From Candidatus Woesearchaeota archaeon (GTDB lineage Archaea; Nanobdellota; Nanobdellia; Woesearchaeales; GW2011-AR15), in contig JAFGJW010000019.1 of the NCBI GenBank assembly GCA_016928835.1, forward strand, positions 1 to 64,000: a DNA stretch of 64,000 nt, in the 5' to 3' direction. A program made the translations under genes and the position numbers. Position 1 is the first letter of the stretch. Every line of letters begins with the position of its first letter. This document shows positions 26,102 to 33,542 of the stretch, piece after piece. Below the pieces are notes generated by a model. That model searched no databases. It saw only the letters and a list, made by a program, of their open reading frames with translations, and was not told the origin of the DNA.

Positions 26102-26136
26102 TAGGGGGTTCAAGGGGGACAGAGTCCCCATTGTAA
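26102..26136 (-). repeat. Dispersed GC-rich hairpin repeat, copy B
   Basis: Read on the minus strand this is TTACAATGGGGAC-TCT-GTCCCCC followed by TTGAACCCCC. It matches copy A at 17141-17175 except in the hairpin, where a six-pair GGGGAC/GTCCCC stem replaces GGGGC/GCCCC. The compensated difference argues that the hairpin matters, at DNA or RNA level. Confidence 0.75.
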
Positions 26137-26184
26137 ATATTTTTAAAAAAATCTATAAGATATTAAGTGTCGGTATAATGCAAA

Positions 26185-26195
26185 AATATATAAAC
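26185..26195 (+). promoter_or_regulatory. TATA box and operator-like box for HTH gene
   Basis: AATATATAAAC here directly follows a GTCGGTATAATGC box (26169-26181). A GGTGATC Shine-Dalgarno at 26219-26225 precedes ATG 26228 by two bases. The repeat box beside the TATA element is well placed for autoregulation. Confidence 0.5.
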
Positions 26196-26227
26196 CTGTT
26201 TTGCCAAAATAAATAATAGGTGATCGC

Positions 26228-26734
26228 ATGGCAAGAAGACACTTTATACTGAGTAATGTTGAACCAAGCTCATTAAGTCCAGACTCAAAGGAACTGGCCA
26301 ATATCCTAATTACAAGGATTGGATTGATGCCCAGAAAAAAGGGGTCAACAGAAGAGATGTATAAAACTATGATTGAGCTTTATGAGAGGACTAAGCAGGG
26401 CGCACAAGAAAAAAAGCCAGAGCTGGCAGTTATGACTGTAGAGGAGATGGGAAATTTTGCTGGAATTACAAGGCAGACCATGTATGACTATATTAAAAGA
26501 TGGCTTGATCTTGAGCTTATAACCAAGACTTCATATATTTATGAAGGCAAAGTCATTATTGGATACAGACTTAATGGAAATACATTGGAACAGGCTTTTG
26601 AAAAAGCAGCAATAAAAGTAAGGAATAATATGGACCAGACTTTGAAGTATGTTAGAGAGCTTCAAAATGCATTGAAAAAAGAAAAAATCAGCGAGACAAT
26701 GAAGGCAAAGGAAGCTGATAAGAAAAGCAATTAA
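26228..26734 (+). CDS. Winged-helix DNA-binding protein (168 aa)
   Basis: A short N-terminal segment leads into a helical region (residues 20-55). A helix-turn-helix follows: MTVEEMGNFAGITRQTMYDYIKRWLDLELI near 75-104, then a wing-like strand YIYEGKVIIGYRLNG, and a C-terminal coiled-coil helix with a lysine-rich end. This fits a sequence-specific transcription regulator that dimerises through its C-terminal helix. It sits alone in AT-rich DNA with repeats on both sides, and probably binds them. No exact family recognised. Confidence 0.75.
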   Translation: MARRHFILSNVEPSSLSPDSKELANILITRIGLMPRKKGSTEEMYKTMIELYERTKQGAQEKKPELAVMTVEEMGNFAGITRQTMYDYIKRWLDLELITKTSYIYEGKVIIGYRLNGNTLEQAFEKAAIKVRNNMDQTLKYVRELQNALKKEKISETMKAKEADKKSN

Positions 26735-27000
26735 TCATAAATTTTGTTTTTTGATTAAATATTTTAATTATCTCTCATAGATTTGATTAATTTTTTATTC
26801 TTAATCATCAAAATATAATTTTAATATTATAACAACAAGTGTTGATATTATACAAAATATCAAATAAATTCGTTATTATATCATAATGTAATAATAATAT
26901 ATCTGATTCTGGTATTTTACCAACAGACATATTTTCAATATAGCAAATAATACATAACAAATAATAAAATTAATAAATTTAAAGGTAAAAGTGAGTCTAT
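26735..27000. other. AT-rich intergenic region
   Basis: 266 bases with TTGATTAA at 26751-26758 and 26783-26790, the second copy of GTTGATATTATAC at 26841-26853, and a GGTATTTTACC inverted repeat near 26911. A TATA-like AATTTAAAGG at 26975-26984 serves the GNAT gene. No gene or structured RNA was recognised. Confidence 0.6.
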
Positions 27001-27450
27001 ATGAAGATTAGGATAAAGGAAGTTGAAAAATCCTTAATAGAAGAATTCTCAAAAGGGCTATGGAGAGAATTTGCAGATGAGTCAGGGATGCTTCTTGACG
27101 AAGAATCTTTTTGTTTTGTAGTCCATAATAAAGATGAAGAGATTGGTTATTTGCACATAAAAGTTACGCTTGGGGTGGCTTATCTTGAGGATATGATCTT
27201 AAAAAGTGAGTTTAGGAATAAGAAAATTGGGCATCAGATGATGGAGTTCTTTGAGAATTTTGCTGAAAACAAGGGTTGCCATAAAATGCGGATTAAGACT
27301 TGCCCAGAGACTAACCAAGCTGCATACCACCTCTACAAAAAATTCGGTTTTAAGCAAGAAGCAATACTAAAAAATGATTATTTTAATAAAGACTGGGTCA
27401 TTCTCTCGAAGTATACTAAGCATAAACAAGAAAAAAGTGAGAGTAAGTGA
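27001..27450 (+). CDS. GNAT-family N-acetyltransferase
   Basis: The 149-residue protein has the GNAT core: a beta strand YLEDMILKSEFRNKKIGHQMM, which carries the acetyl-CoA pyrophosphate loop (R-N-K-K-I-G, with His in place of the usual last Gly/Ala). A strand KMRIKTCPE and the helix NQAAYHLYKKFGFKQEA follow. The substrate cannot be read from sequence. Its TGA stop overlaps the GTG start of the methyltransferase gene (GTGA), so the two are translationally coupled. A TATA-like box lies about 22 bases upstream, giving a leaderless start. Confidence 0.85.
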   Translation: MKIRIKEVEKSLIEEFSKGLWREFADESGMLLDEESFCFVVHNKDEEIGYLHIKVTLGVAYLEDMILKSEFRNKKIGHQMMEFFENFAENKGCHKMRIKTCPETNQAAYHLYKKFGFKQEAILKNDYFNKDWVILSKYTKHKQEKSESK

Positions 27451-28061
27451 AGGAAATCTGGGATAACAGGCACAGGAAATCAATAGGGCGCTACAACAGA
27501 ATCACTGAATTTGCCAACTTCTGTTTCTTGAATTATCTAAAAGGAAAACAAGGCAAGCTGCTAGATTTGGCCTGCGGAAAAGGCGCAGACAGCGTATTTC
27601 TCCACGAAAATGGATTTACTGTCACTGCCATTGATTATTCAAGTGAAGCTATCAATCAATTTAATTATATTCAGAGAAAAAAAGGTGTGTTCATTACTTC
27701 ATTGGTCAGGGATATACAAGAGAAATTACCTTTTGAGACTGATTCATTTGATTATGTGTTCTCTCGCATAGGCTTGGGATATTTTGATGATAAGACAACA
27801 AAAAAGATATTTTCAGAGATAAAAAGAGTATTAAAAAGTGAGGGTTTGCTCATGTTCCAGGTTAAATCAGTAAATGATAGAGTGTATGGCAGTGGAAAAG
27901 AACTGGAAAAAGATGTCTATGAACTAAGCGGTTATATAAGGCATTTTTTCAGCGAAGATTATGCAAGAAAGCTATTGAAAGACTTCAATATTATATATCT
28001 AGAAGAGAAAAAGTTGGATAATGGGAATGCTTATTTGGATGTAATAGCAGAGAAAAAATAA
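27447..28061 (+). CDS. Class I SAM-dependent methyltransferase
   Basis: The 204-residue protein has motif I LLDLACGKGADSVFL near residue 38, motif II acidic residue in VTAIDYS, motif IV region FDYVFSRIGLGYF and a motif VI-like LKSEGLLMFQVK. It resembles small-molecule or tellurite-type methyltransferases (TehB-like). It starts with GTG overlapping the acetyltransferase stop, so both genes form a two-gene unit; a shared pathway is possible but unproven. Confidence 0.83.
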   Translation: MKEIWDNRHRKSIGRYNRITEFANFCFLNYLKGKQGKLLDLACGKGADSVFLHENGFTVTAIDYSSEAINQFNYIQRKKGVFITSLVRDIQEKLPFETDSFDYVFSRIGLGYFDDKTTKKIFSEIKRVLKSEGLLMFQVKSVNDRVYGSGKELEKDVYELSGYIRHFFSEDYARKLLKDFNIIYLEEKKLDNGNAYLDVIAEKK

Positions 28062-28062
28062 T

Positions 28063-28917
28063 TTAAGTATTCAATATTTTGTAAAAAGAATCAAATAATG
28101 GCTGCTCTGTTGATAATAAGAAGAATTTTCCTCCAACAGCCCTAGCTTCCTGTTCTATCATTAGGATATGCTCATATAATTTTTCTCTGTATTCCTGCCT
28201 TTTTGCCTCGCTTATATAAGTCTCAATCTCTTTTTCTGTCTCAGAGTCCTTTAAAATAACGCTTCCCCTGAGTTCAAAGTTAGTCTCTGACCTGTCCAAT
28301 ATCTGTATTATCTTCAGCTCATGGTTTTTAAAAAGAGGAAATACATTCTTTATCTCTTCTATATTGAAGAGAAAATCTGAGATAACGACTATCATCGATC
28401 TTGATGTTATATTCTTCTTATAATGTCTCATCAGTTCCTCAAATTCAATTATGCCCTCGCATTTTACTTTGTTTAAGTGATGCAGGAATCCAACAACCTG
28501 CGACATGCCCCTTTTCGCCCTGAAAGTTACTATGTCTTTAGACATTGTCGACATAAAGAAATTGTTGTTTTCTCTGGCTGCCAAATACGCAAATCCAAGA
28601 CCCAGCATTGCTGCATACTCGAATTTTTTGTATTTTTTTGTACCAAATGTCATTGACTTTGACACGTCTATTATAACATGTACAGTCAATGCTTTCTCCT
28701 CTTCGTATCTCTTCACATAAAAGTTATCAGTCCTTGCATAGATCCTCCAGTCTATAGCTCTATAATCATCTCCTGGAACATATTGCCTGAAGTCATTGAC
28801 AATAAGTCCCCTGCCAAGATGTGTAGATTTCTTAGTACCTGCAAAGCTGGATGTGACTCTCTTGTTTACTATCAAGCCAAATCTCTTAAGCTGCGATAAG
28901 AAATCTAGATTTATCAT
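28063..28917 (-). CDS. DUF58 protein, MoxR module 1
   Basis: The 284-residue protein carries the DUF58 hallmark RQYVPGDDYRAIDWRIYART near residues 44-63. A degenerate VWA-like domain follows: VIIDVSKSM near 83 keeps a D-x-S-x-S metal site, and VISDF comes near 165. DUF58 proteins are partners of MoxR ATPases in envelope or metalloenzyme maturation complexes. The ATGA overlap with the MoxR gene upstream (28914-28917) shows tight coupling. This is the last gene of a six-gene operon starting at 35338. Confidence 0.9.
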   Translation of the reverse strand: MINLDFLSQLKRFGLIVNKRVTSSFAGTKKSTHLGRGLIVNDFRQYVPGDDYRAIDWRIYARTDNFYVKRYEEEKALTVHVIIDVSKSMTFGTKKYKKFEYAAMLGLGFAYLAARENNNFFMSTMSKDIVTFRAKRGMSQVVGFLHHLNKVKCEGIIEFEELMRHYKKNITSRSMIVVISDFLFNIEEIKNVFPLFKNHELKIIQILDRSETNFELRGSVILKDSETEKEIETYISEAKRQEYREKLYEHILMIEQEARAVGGKFFLLSTEQPLFDSFYKILNT

Positions 28918-29855
28918 GCCTTCTCAATTATCTTTTTAATTGCATCATCTGTTGAAAGACCTTTTCTCTCTGCCTCAAAATTCAATATTATTCTGTGTCT
29001 AAGAATAGGATAAGCCATTGCTTCAATATCCTTCTTGCTTACATAATTCCGGCCGTCTATCAAAGCATTTGCCTTGCTTGCAAGTATCAGACCAATAGAA
29101 GCCCTGGGAGATGCGCCATACTCGATTAATTCCTTTTCTGTTCTTGTTTTCTCTATTATCTTCAGTACAAATTTCTTAAGGTCTTTGGCAATTGGCGTCT
29201 GTCTTGTATAATGTTGGAATTTCTCAATCATCTTGCTGTCAAACACTTTCCTGACATTATATTCACTCTTTGCACCCGTGTATTTATCTATTATCTCTTC
29301 TTCCTCCTCAATGCTTGGGTAGTTTATCTTTATCTTAAATAAGAACCTATCAGATTGGGCCTCAGGCAGCGGATATGTACCTTCTTGTTCAATTGGATTT
29401 TGCGTAGCGAGTACAAAAAAGGGCCAATCCAATTTGAAAGTTTGGTTTCCGGCAGTAACCTGTCGTTCCTGCATTGCCTCCAATAACGCTGACTGTGTTT
29501 TTGGTGTCGCTCTGTTTATCTCATCAACAAGCAGTACATTTGCAAATATTGGGCCCCTGTGGAATACGAACTCTCTCTTCCCACCCTTCTCCTCAAGAAC
29601 ATAAGTGCCGGTGATATCAGACGGCATTAAATCCGGGGTTGATTGGATCCTTGAAAACTTGAGATCCATAAGTTCTGACAGGGTCTTTATAGTAAGAGTC
29701 TTTCCCAGACCAGGATAACCTTCAAGGAGTGCGTTTGAGTCACATAACACAGTTACTATTATTTGTCTTATTATCTCATCCTGACCAACAATGACTTTCT
29801 TCATCTCCTTAAAGATTTCATCAATCTTTTGTTTTACTTCCTTCAAGCTAATCAC
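28914..29855 (-). CDS. moxR: MoxR-family AAA+ ATPase, module 1
   Basis: The 313-residue protein has Walker A GYPGLGKT at 46-53, Walker B LLVDEINRA near 110 and the MoxR signatures ALLEAMQERQVT, ATQNPIEQEGTYPLPEAQ and SPRASIGL. MoxR ATPases are chaperones that remodel or insert cofactors into target complexes, working with VWA-domain proteins. Four-base overlaps with both neighbours place it in an operon with DUF58 and two VWA proteins. It is a paralogue of the MoxR at 40372-41379 but differs in the P-loop (GLGKT against GIAKT). Confidence 0.95.
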   Translation of the reverse strand: MISLKEVKQKIDEIFKEMKKVIVGQDEIIRQIIVTVLCDSNALLEGYPGLGKTLTIKTLSELMDLKFSRIQSTPDLMPSDITGTYVLEEKGGKREFVFHRGPIFANVLLVDEINRATPKTQSALLEAMQERQVTAGNQTFKLDWPFFVLATQNPIEQEGTYPLPEAQSDRFLFKIKINYPSIEEEEEIIDKYTGAKSEYNVRKVFDSKMIEKFQHYTRQTPIAKDLKKFVLKIIEKTRTEKELIEYGASPRASIGLILASKANALIDGRNYVSKKDIEAMAYPILRHRIILNFEAERKGLSTDDAIKKIIEKA

Positions 29856-30628
29856 CTACTTATTCTTTTGAAATAATCTTTTATTACTTCTCTATGCTCT
29901 GTGGAGATATCTTCCTCATAGCTTTCCTGAGCATAGCCTCCAACTTCTGCGGGGAAACTGCCGCCGAAATCATTCTTTTCAGGTTCATTTATCTCATTAA
30001 TATCAATATCGGTGTTATATGTATCAATTGTTATATTCAATTCTTGATCACCCAGCTGTGCTACTTTTCCATTCTCCATATATTCAGTTGTCTGTCTTAA
30101 TGGAACCCTGTTTGAGATGTCAACAGCAATATCTTTGATTCTGTTAACAACTGGTTGGATTGGAATGCCTATTCTCTCAGTAATCCTAAACACATCAAAG
30201 CCATAGGCAGAAATGACAATTGTAAGAAATAGTAGAACTGAGACGCCACTAACCTTAATCAGTAGCTTCTTACTATTGAGAAATGCATTGATGTCAGCAT
30301 TTGTCACCAGGTTAATTACGTCTGTATGGAGTGCCAAGGCAACAGGATTATCATCGCTGCTACAATCATATGAAGTCCTAAGCTTTTCCTCCAGTTGGGG
30401 ATATCTCTTCTCTAAAACCATTATCTTGTTCTGCCTGATTTTTTTAATGAAACTTATTAAGAAAAAAACAGTGCTTATCAATGCTGCAAACAATATATCT
30501 ATGCGGAAGAACGTAAATACAAAGTAGAAAAGGCTAAAAAACAACAATGCAGTGAGGAGCGAATCAAGGAAAAGAAGAGCGATAGAGCTAAAGATAATCT
30601 CAAAAAACATCTTTTTTACAAGTCTCAT
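29852..30628 (-). CDS. Membrane protein of unknown function in MoxR module 1 (258 aa)
   Basis: The start at 30628 is chosen because it makes the same ATGA overlap with the upstream gene as seen elsewhere in the operon; an ATG at 30646 is less likely. Three hydrophobic segments lie in the first 60 residues and another near 126-145. A soluble region of about 110 residues follows and ends with acidic and aromatic sequence. Similar proteins are found between MoxR and VWA genes in other archaea, but no named family was recognised. It probably anchors the MoxR-DUF58 pair at the membrane. Confidence 0.75.
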   Translation of the reverse strand: MRLVKKMFFEIIFSSIALLFLDSLLTALLFFSLFYFVFTFFRIDILFAALISTVFFLISFIKKIRQNKIMVLEKRYPQLEEKLRTSYDCSSDDNPVALALHTDVINLVTNADINAFLNSKKLLIKVSGVSVLLFLTIVISAYGFDVFRITERIGIPIQPVVNRIKDIAVDISNRVPLRQTTEYMENGKVAQLGDQELNITIDTYNTDIDINEINEPEKNDFGGSFPAEVGGYAQESYEEDISTEHREVIKDYFKRISR

Positions 30629-31125
30629 TCCAGGTAATCCTCGCATTCAGTTATATTAAGGTCCTCTGCATCCTCACAGATTCCTATTGTATCATTATAT
30701 ATCTCTGAGTAATCAGCCTCAAGCTCGTCATAGGATACTCTTAATTCATCCATGTCATGTATAAGAATTGAAATATTGAGCATTGCTATATTCAGCTCTC
30801 TTTTTGTGGTGTTTAATTCCCTCTCCACAGAAAGTTTGTCAACAAAGAGAATCTCTTTCTCACTCTTTACATCTTCATATTGGTCTGTGAGGTCCATCTC
30901 TCTTTGGACTTTCATATTAAGCAATTCCTCAAGCCTTGTGTGATTGCTTTCAAGGCTTTGAAGAGTTCCAGTCAGTGTCTCAATCTGGGTGTCTTTATCT
31001 GCCAGGTTCTGATTCAATTTTGTAAGTGATTTTTGATAATAAACTGTAGAGCCCCCATAGACCAGCAGTGCTACAATAAGTAAAAATAGTAATATTAGTG
31101 TTGTATTCTTCCGTATGTATCCCAT
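30625..31125 (-). CDS. Single-pass membrane protein with extracytoplasmic coiled coil (166 aa)
   Basis: One N-terminal transmembrane helix (residues 9-28) is followed by a heptad-rich coiled coil from about 33 to 145, with two cysteines near the C-terminus. A GGTG Shine-Dalgarno lies six bases before the ATG. The gene is eight bases downstream of the large VWA gene and overlaps the next gene by ATGA. It was not recognised, but its place suggests a structural component of the MoxR-VWA complex. Confidence 0.75.
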   Translation of the reverse strand: MGYIRKNTTLILLFLLIVALLVYGGSTVYYQKSLTKLNQNLADKDTQIETLTGTLQSLESNHTRLEELLNMKVQREMDLTDQYEDVKSEKEILFVDKLSVERELNTTKRELNIAMLNISILIHDMDELRVSYDELEADYSEIYNDTIGICEDAEDLNITECEDYLE

Positions 31126-31133
31126 TCAAACAC

Positions 31134-33542
31134 CTATTTATAGTCTTTAGCAAAGCGGATCTCAAAAATCCTTCTGAAGACAAGTTCCAAGATGTACACA
31201 ACAAGTGAACCTAAAAGGAATAGCCAAGAGATACTGATTCTTTGGACAGATTCTGCTTTAGCCATACTTTTCAATTTTTCAGATATTTCTTCTACATTTT
31301 TAAGGATTTCTCCACCCGAAATAGCCAGTATCTTGTCAAGTTTAGTGTCTACACCTAATTCCAAATATTCCTTTTTATAATTCACAGCTGCTTCTCTGTC
31401 CATTATTTCCGAAAATCCTGTAACAAATGGTAGATAATAAGCTTTATAAACATTATCCCTCTCTTCAAAGAAGCTCAGCCCTTCTTCTTCAGGATACATA
31501 GTTGAGTACACAGTAACTGTTGCAGTCTCATTAACAACCATATCTGGCACCTCAATTAATGGATCCAGTTTCCGTTCTGGGTTTTCAATAGCCCAATTGA
31601 TTGTCCTAATAATAAAAGCTGAGTTGTCTGGCTTAAGAAGATCAGATGCCCAGTAGCTGCCATCATCAGTGGCAACTGTAGCTACTCTGCCCAGTCCGTA
31701 TCGCCATACAACTAATATAGGGTCTCCGTCCTGTGTGGTAACAAGGAGGGTAGCACTTGTTTTAGGATAAACAGAGTTAAAGCCGTATACTTTTCCTAAT
31801 GACTCCAGCTGATCAGTGATGAAGTGGTTATTGTCATAAATAAAAAGTGACGGGCTCTGTGATCTTTGTCTCCCGTCAGGGTCTCCAAAAAAGATACTTA
31901 ATTGATTCCGGTCATCTGCCTGAATGTACCGGCCATTTCCGCTCTGAGCCATTTCTGTAAGGAATTCTACATTAGGCGTATTTCCAACACCAACAATGAT
32001 AGTCTTCACACCTTCCTGGACAAGTTTTGCCAGGTTTTTCTTCATAGCAGTCGCATAAAAGCTTGTTACTCCCACTTTGCCGTCTGTAAGCAGCACAAGG
32101 TACTTGCTGCCACGCATGAACTTAAGCATATCAAGGGCTATCAAGGGCGTGTCAAATATCCTTGTAGTATCATGTATCTTTATATCCCTAATTTTTTCCT
32201 TAAGATCCGTCTTTTTTGGCCCGAGCTCTGACAGTCCGGATATAATGCTGGGGTTAGCATTAGATTCAATAACTGCCACATTATTAGTATTTGCTATTGC
32301 ATCAAGGATATCAATTGCCAAAGCTTTCTCGATTTCAATAAAAGTTGGAGTTGTCTCGTCATCCTCAACTATATGCAAAGCGCCTGAGACACCAGTATCA
32401 AGGGCAACAACAATGCTCACAATATCTTCTCTCTTTTTTGGTGTGCCTATGCCAACTGGCAGCAATTGCATTATCACTGATTTATTGTAATCTCCCCAGT
32501 CAAACGAGTCTTTGCCTCCAAATACCAAGAGTCCGTTGCCATTAGCCACAAACTCTCCAAGCAGGTCAATATCAGCAACAGTAAAATCTTCTCCCGGGAC
32601 ATTATTGAGAATAACAGCATAATACTCGCTTAGAGCCTCTGGGAGTTGCTGCTCAACATCAACATCATATAATGCTCTGAGAATATCCCCAAGCGGCGAA
32701 TTATCATCTGAGATGAACAGTATCTTTGGTTTCTCAACAACATTAACAACTTTATAGAATTTATTATTTTGCGGAAAAAGGTCTTCCTCAAATATCTCAG
32801 CCTGGATTTTATGGTAACCTTTGTTAAATGACTGTCTAATTTCTATATGTTCTTTGTCAGTGGATTGTTCAAACACTATCTTATCATCAATCGTTATTTT
32901 TAGCTCTACATCACTAGAGGTAGCAACCTTTTTTAGGTTAATCTGAAAGATATTTTCTACTCCTGTAATGACTTTTGAGGGACCTTCAATAGTAACTGCA
33001 ACATCTTTGTTTTCCTCATCTAACTCAATCCCATAAATCCTGGAATTCATATTAGCGCCGAAAAAAGCAACATCTTCAAGTGATGTACCTTGGTTGACTC
33101 TCCCATCAGACACAAAGAGTGTGTTGGAATCTGGCTGCAACTTCCTCAGCAGGTAATCACCTAAAGGACTATGTTCTGTGGTCTCAATCCTATCTAAAGT
33201 AACGAGAATTCCTTCTTTCTCTAACTCGTATTTTAATTCTTCAATATCATTCAAATCAAAGACCTTCATAGAATCAGAATAATCAACAAGTATATCAACA
33301 GTGGGCACATCTGTTGATTTTTCATATCTTTCAATGACAGGGGATGCGACTGCCAATGTAAGCAGGGAAAATATTATGAGCTTGAATAAGAAGATAATAA
33401 TGCGGAAAAAGGTTCTTTTCTTAACATACTCGCTTTGCTTAACAAATTTCTTATTAAACAAGAATATAAGAAATATCATAAGAGGTATAAGAAAAAGGAG
33501 CATGTTTGGATTTTCAATAATGATATTATTATACTTTATCAT
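31134..33542 (-). CDS. Large membrane protein with VWA and glutamine-amidotransferase-like domains (802 aa)
   Basis: Two N-terminal helices (residues 13-30 and 46-66) precede a first VWA-like domain with a metal-site D-x-S-x-S in VDYSDSM near 89. A beta-rich domain and a class-I amidotransferase-like fold follow (NGNGLLVFGGKDSFDWGDY near 345, no catalytic Cys seen). A second VWA-like region has VVALDTGVSG and LVLLTDGKVG near 390-490. A C-terminal transmembrane helix is near 775-795. This arrangement is common in MoxR operons of bacteria and archaea. It overlaps the 33539-35338 gene by ATGA. Confidence 0.88.
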   Translation of the reverse strand: MIKYNNIIIENPNMLLFLIPLMIFLIFLFNKKFVKQSEYVKKRTFFRIIIFLFKLIIFSLLTLAVASPVIERYEKSTDVPTVDILVDYSDSMKVFDLNDIEELKYELEKEGILVTLDRIETTEHSPLGDYLLRKLQPDSNTLFVSDGRVNQGTSLEDVAFFGANMNSRIYGIELDEENKDVAVTIEGPSKVITGVENIFQINLKKVATSSDVELKITIDDKIVFEQSTDKEHIEIRQSFNKGYHKIQAEIFEEDLFPQNNKFYKVVNVVEKPKILFISDDNSPLGDILRALYDVDVEQQLPEALSEYYAVILNNVPGEDFTVADIDLLGEFVANGNGLLVFGGKDSFDWGDYNKSVIMQLLPVGIGTPKKREDIVSIVVALDTGVSGALHIVEDDETTPTFIEIEKALAIDILDAIANTNNVAVIESNANPSIISGLSELGPKKTDLKEKIRDIKIHDTTRIFDTPLIALDMLKFMRGSKYLVLLTDGKVGVTSFYATAMKKNLAKLVQEGVKTIIVGVGNTPNVEFLTEMAQSGNGRYIQADDRNQLSIFFGDPDGRQRSQSPSLFIYDNNHFITDQLESLGKVYGFNSVYPKTSATLLVTTQDGDPILVVWRYGLGRVATVATDDGSYWASDLLKPDNSAFIIRTINWAIENPERKLDPLIEVPDMVVNETATVTVYSTMYPEEEGLSFFEERDNVYKAYYLPFVTGFSEIMDREAAVNYKKEYLELGVDTKLDKILAISGGEILKNVEEISEKLKSMAKAESVQRISISWLFLLGSLVVYILELVFRRIFEIRFAKDYK

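Larger units (their letters stand above)
25613..26227. other. Repeat-bearing intergenic region upstream of HTH gene
   Basis: About 600 bases with no convincing gene; a 68-codon minus-strand frame at 25830-26036 lacks coding character. It contains short repeats: GTCGGCATAATGC at 25803-25815, GTCGGCATTATA at 25823-25834 and GTCGGTATAATGC at 26169-26181; TAAACCTGTTT at 25792-25802 and 26191-26201; and GTTGATATTATAC at 25843-25855, repeated at 26841-26853. The GC-rich hairpin repeat copy B is at 26102-26136. The region may hold regulator-binding sites for the adjacent HTH gene. Confidence 0.65.

Noticed and set aside
24958-27000. Replication origin in the AT-rich, repeat-bearing region
   Set aside because: No orc1/cdc6 gene nearby and no recognisable origin-recognition boxes with conserved G-rich ends; very low GC alone is not evidence.
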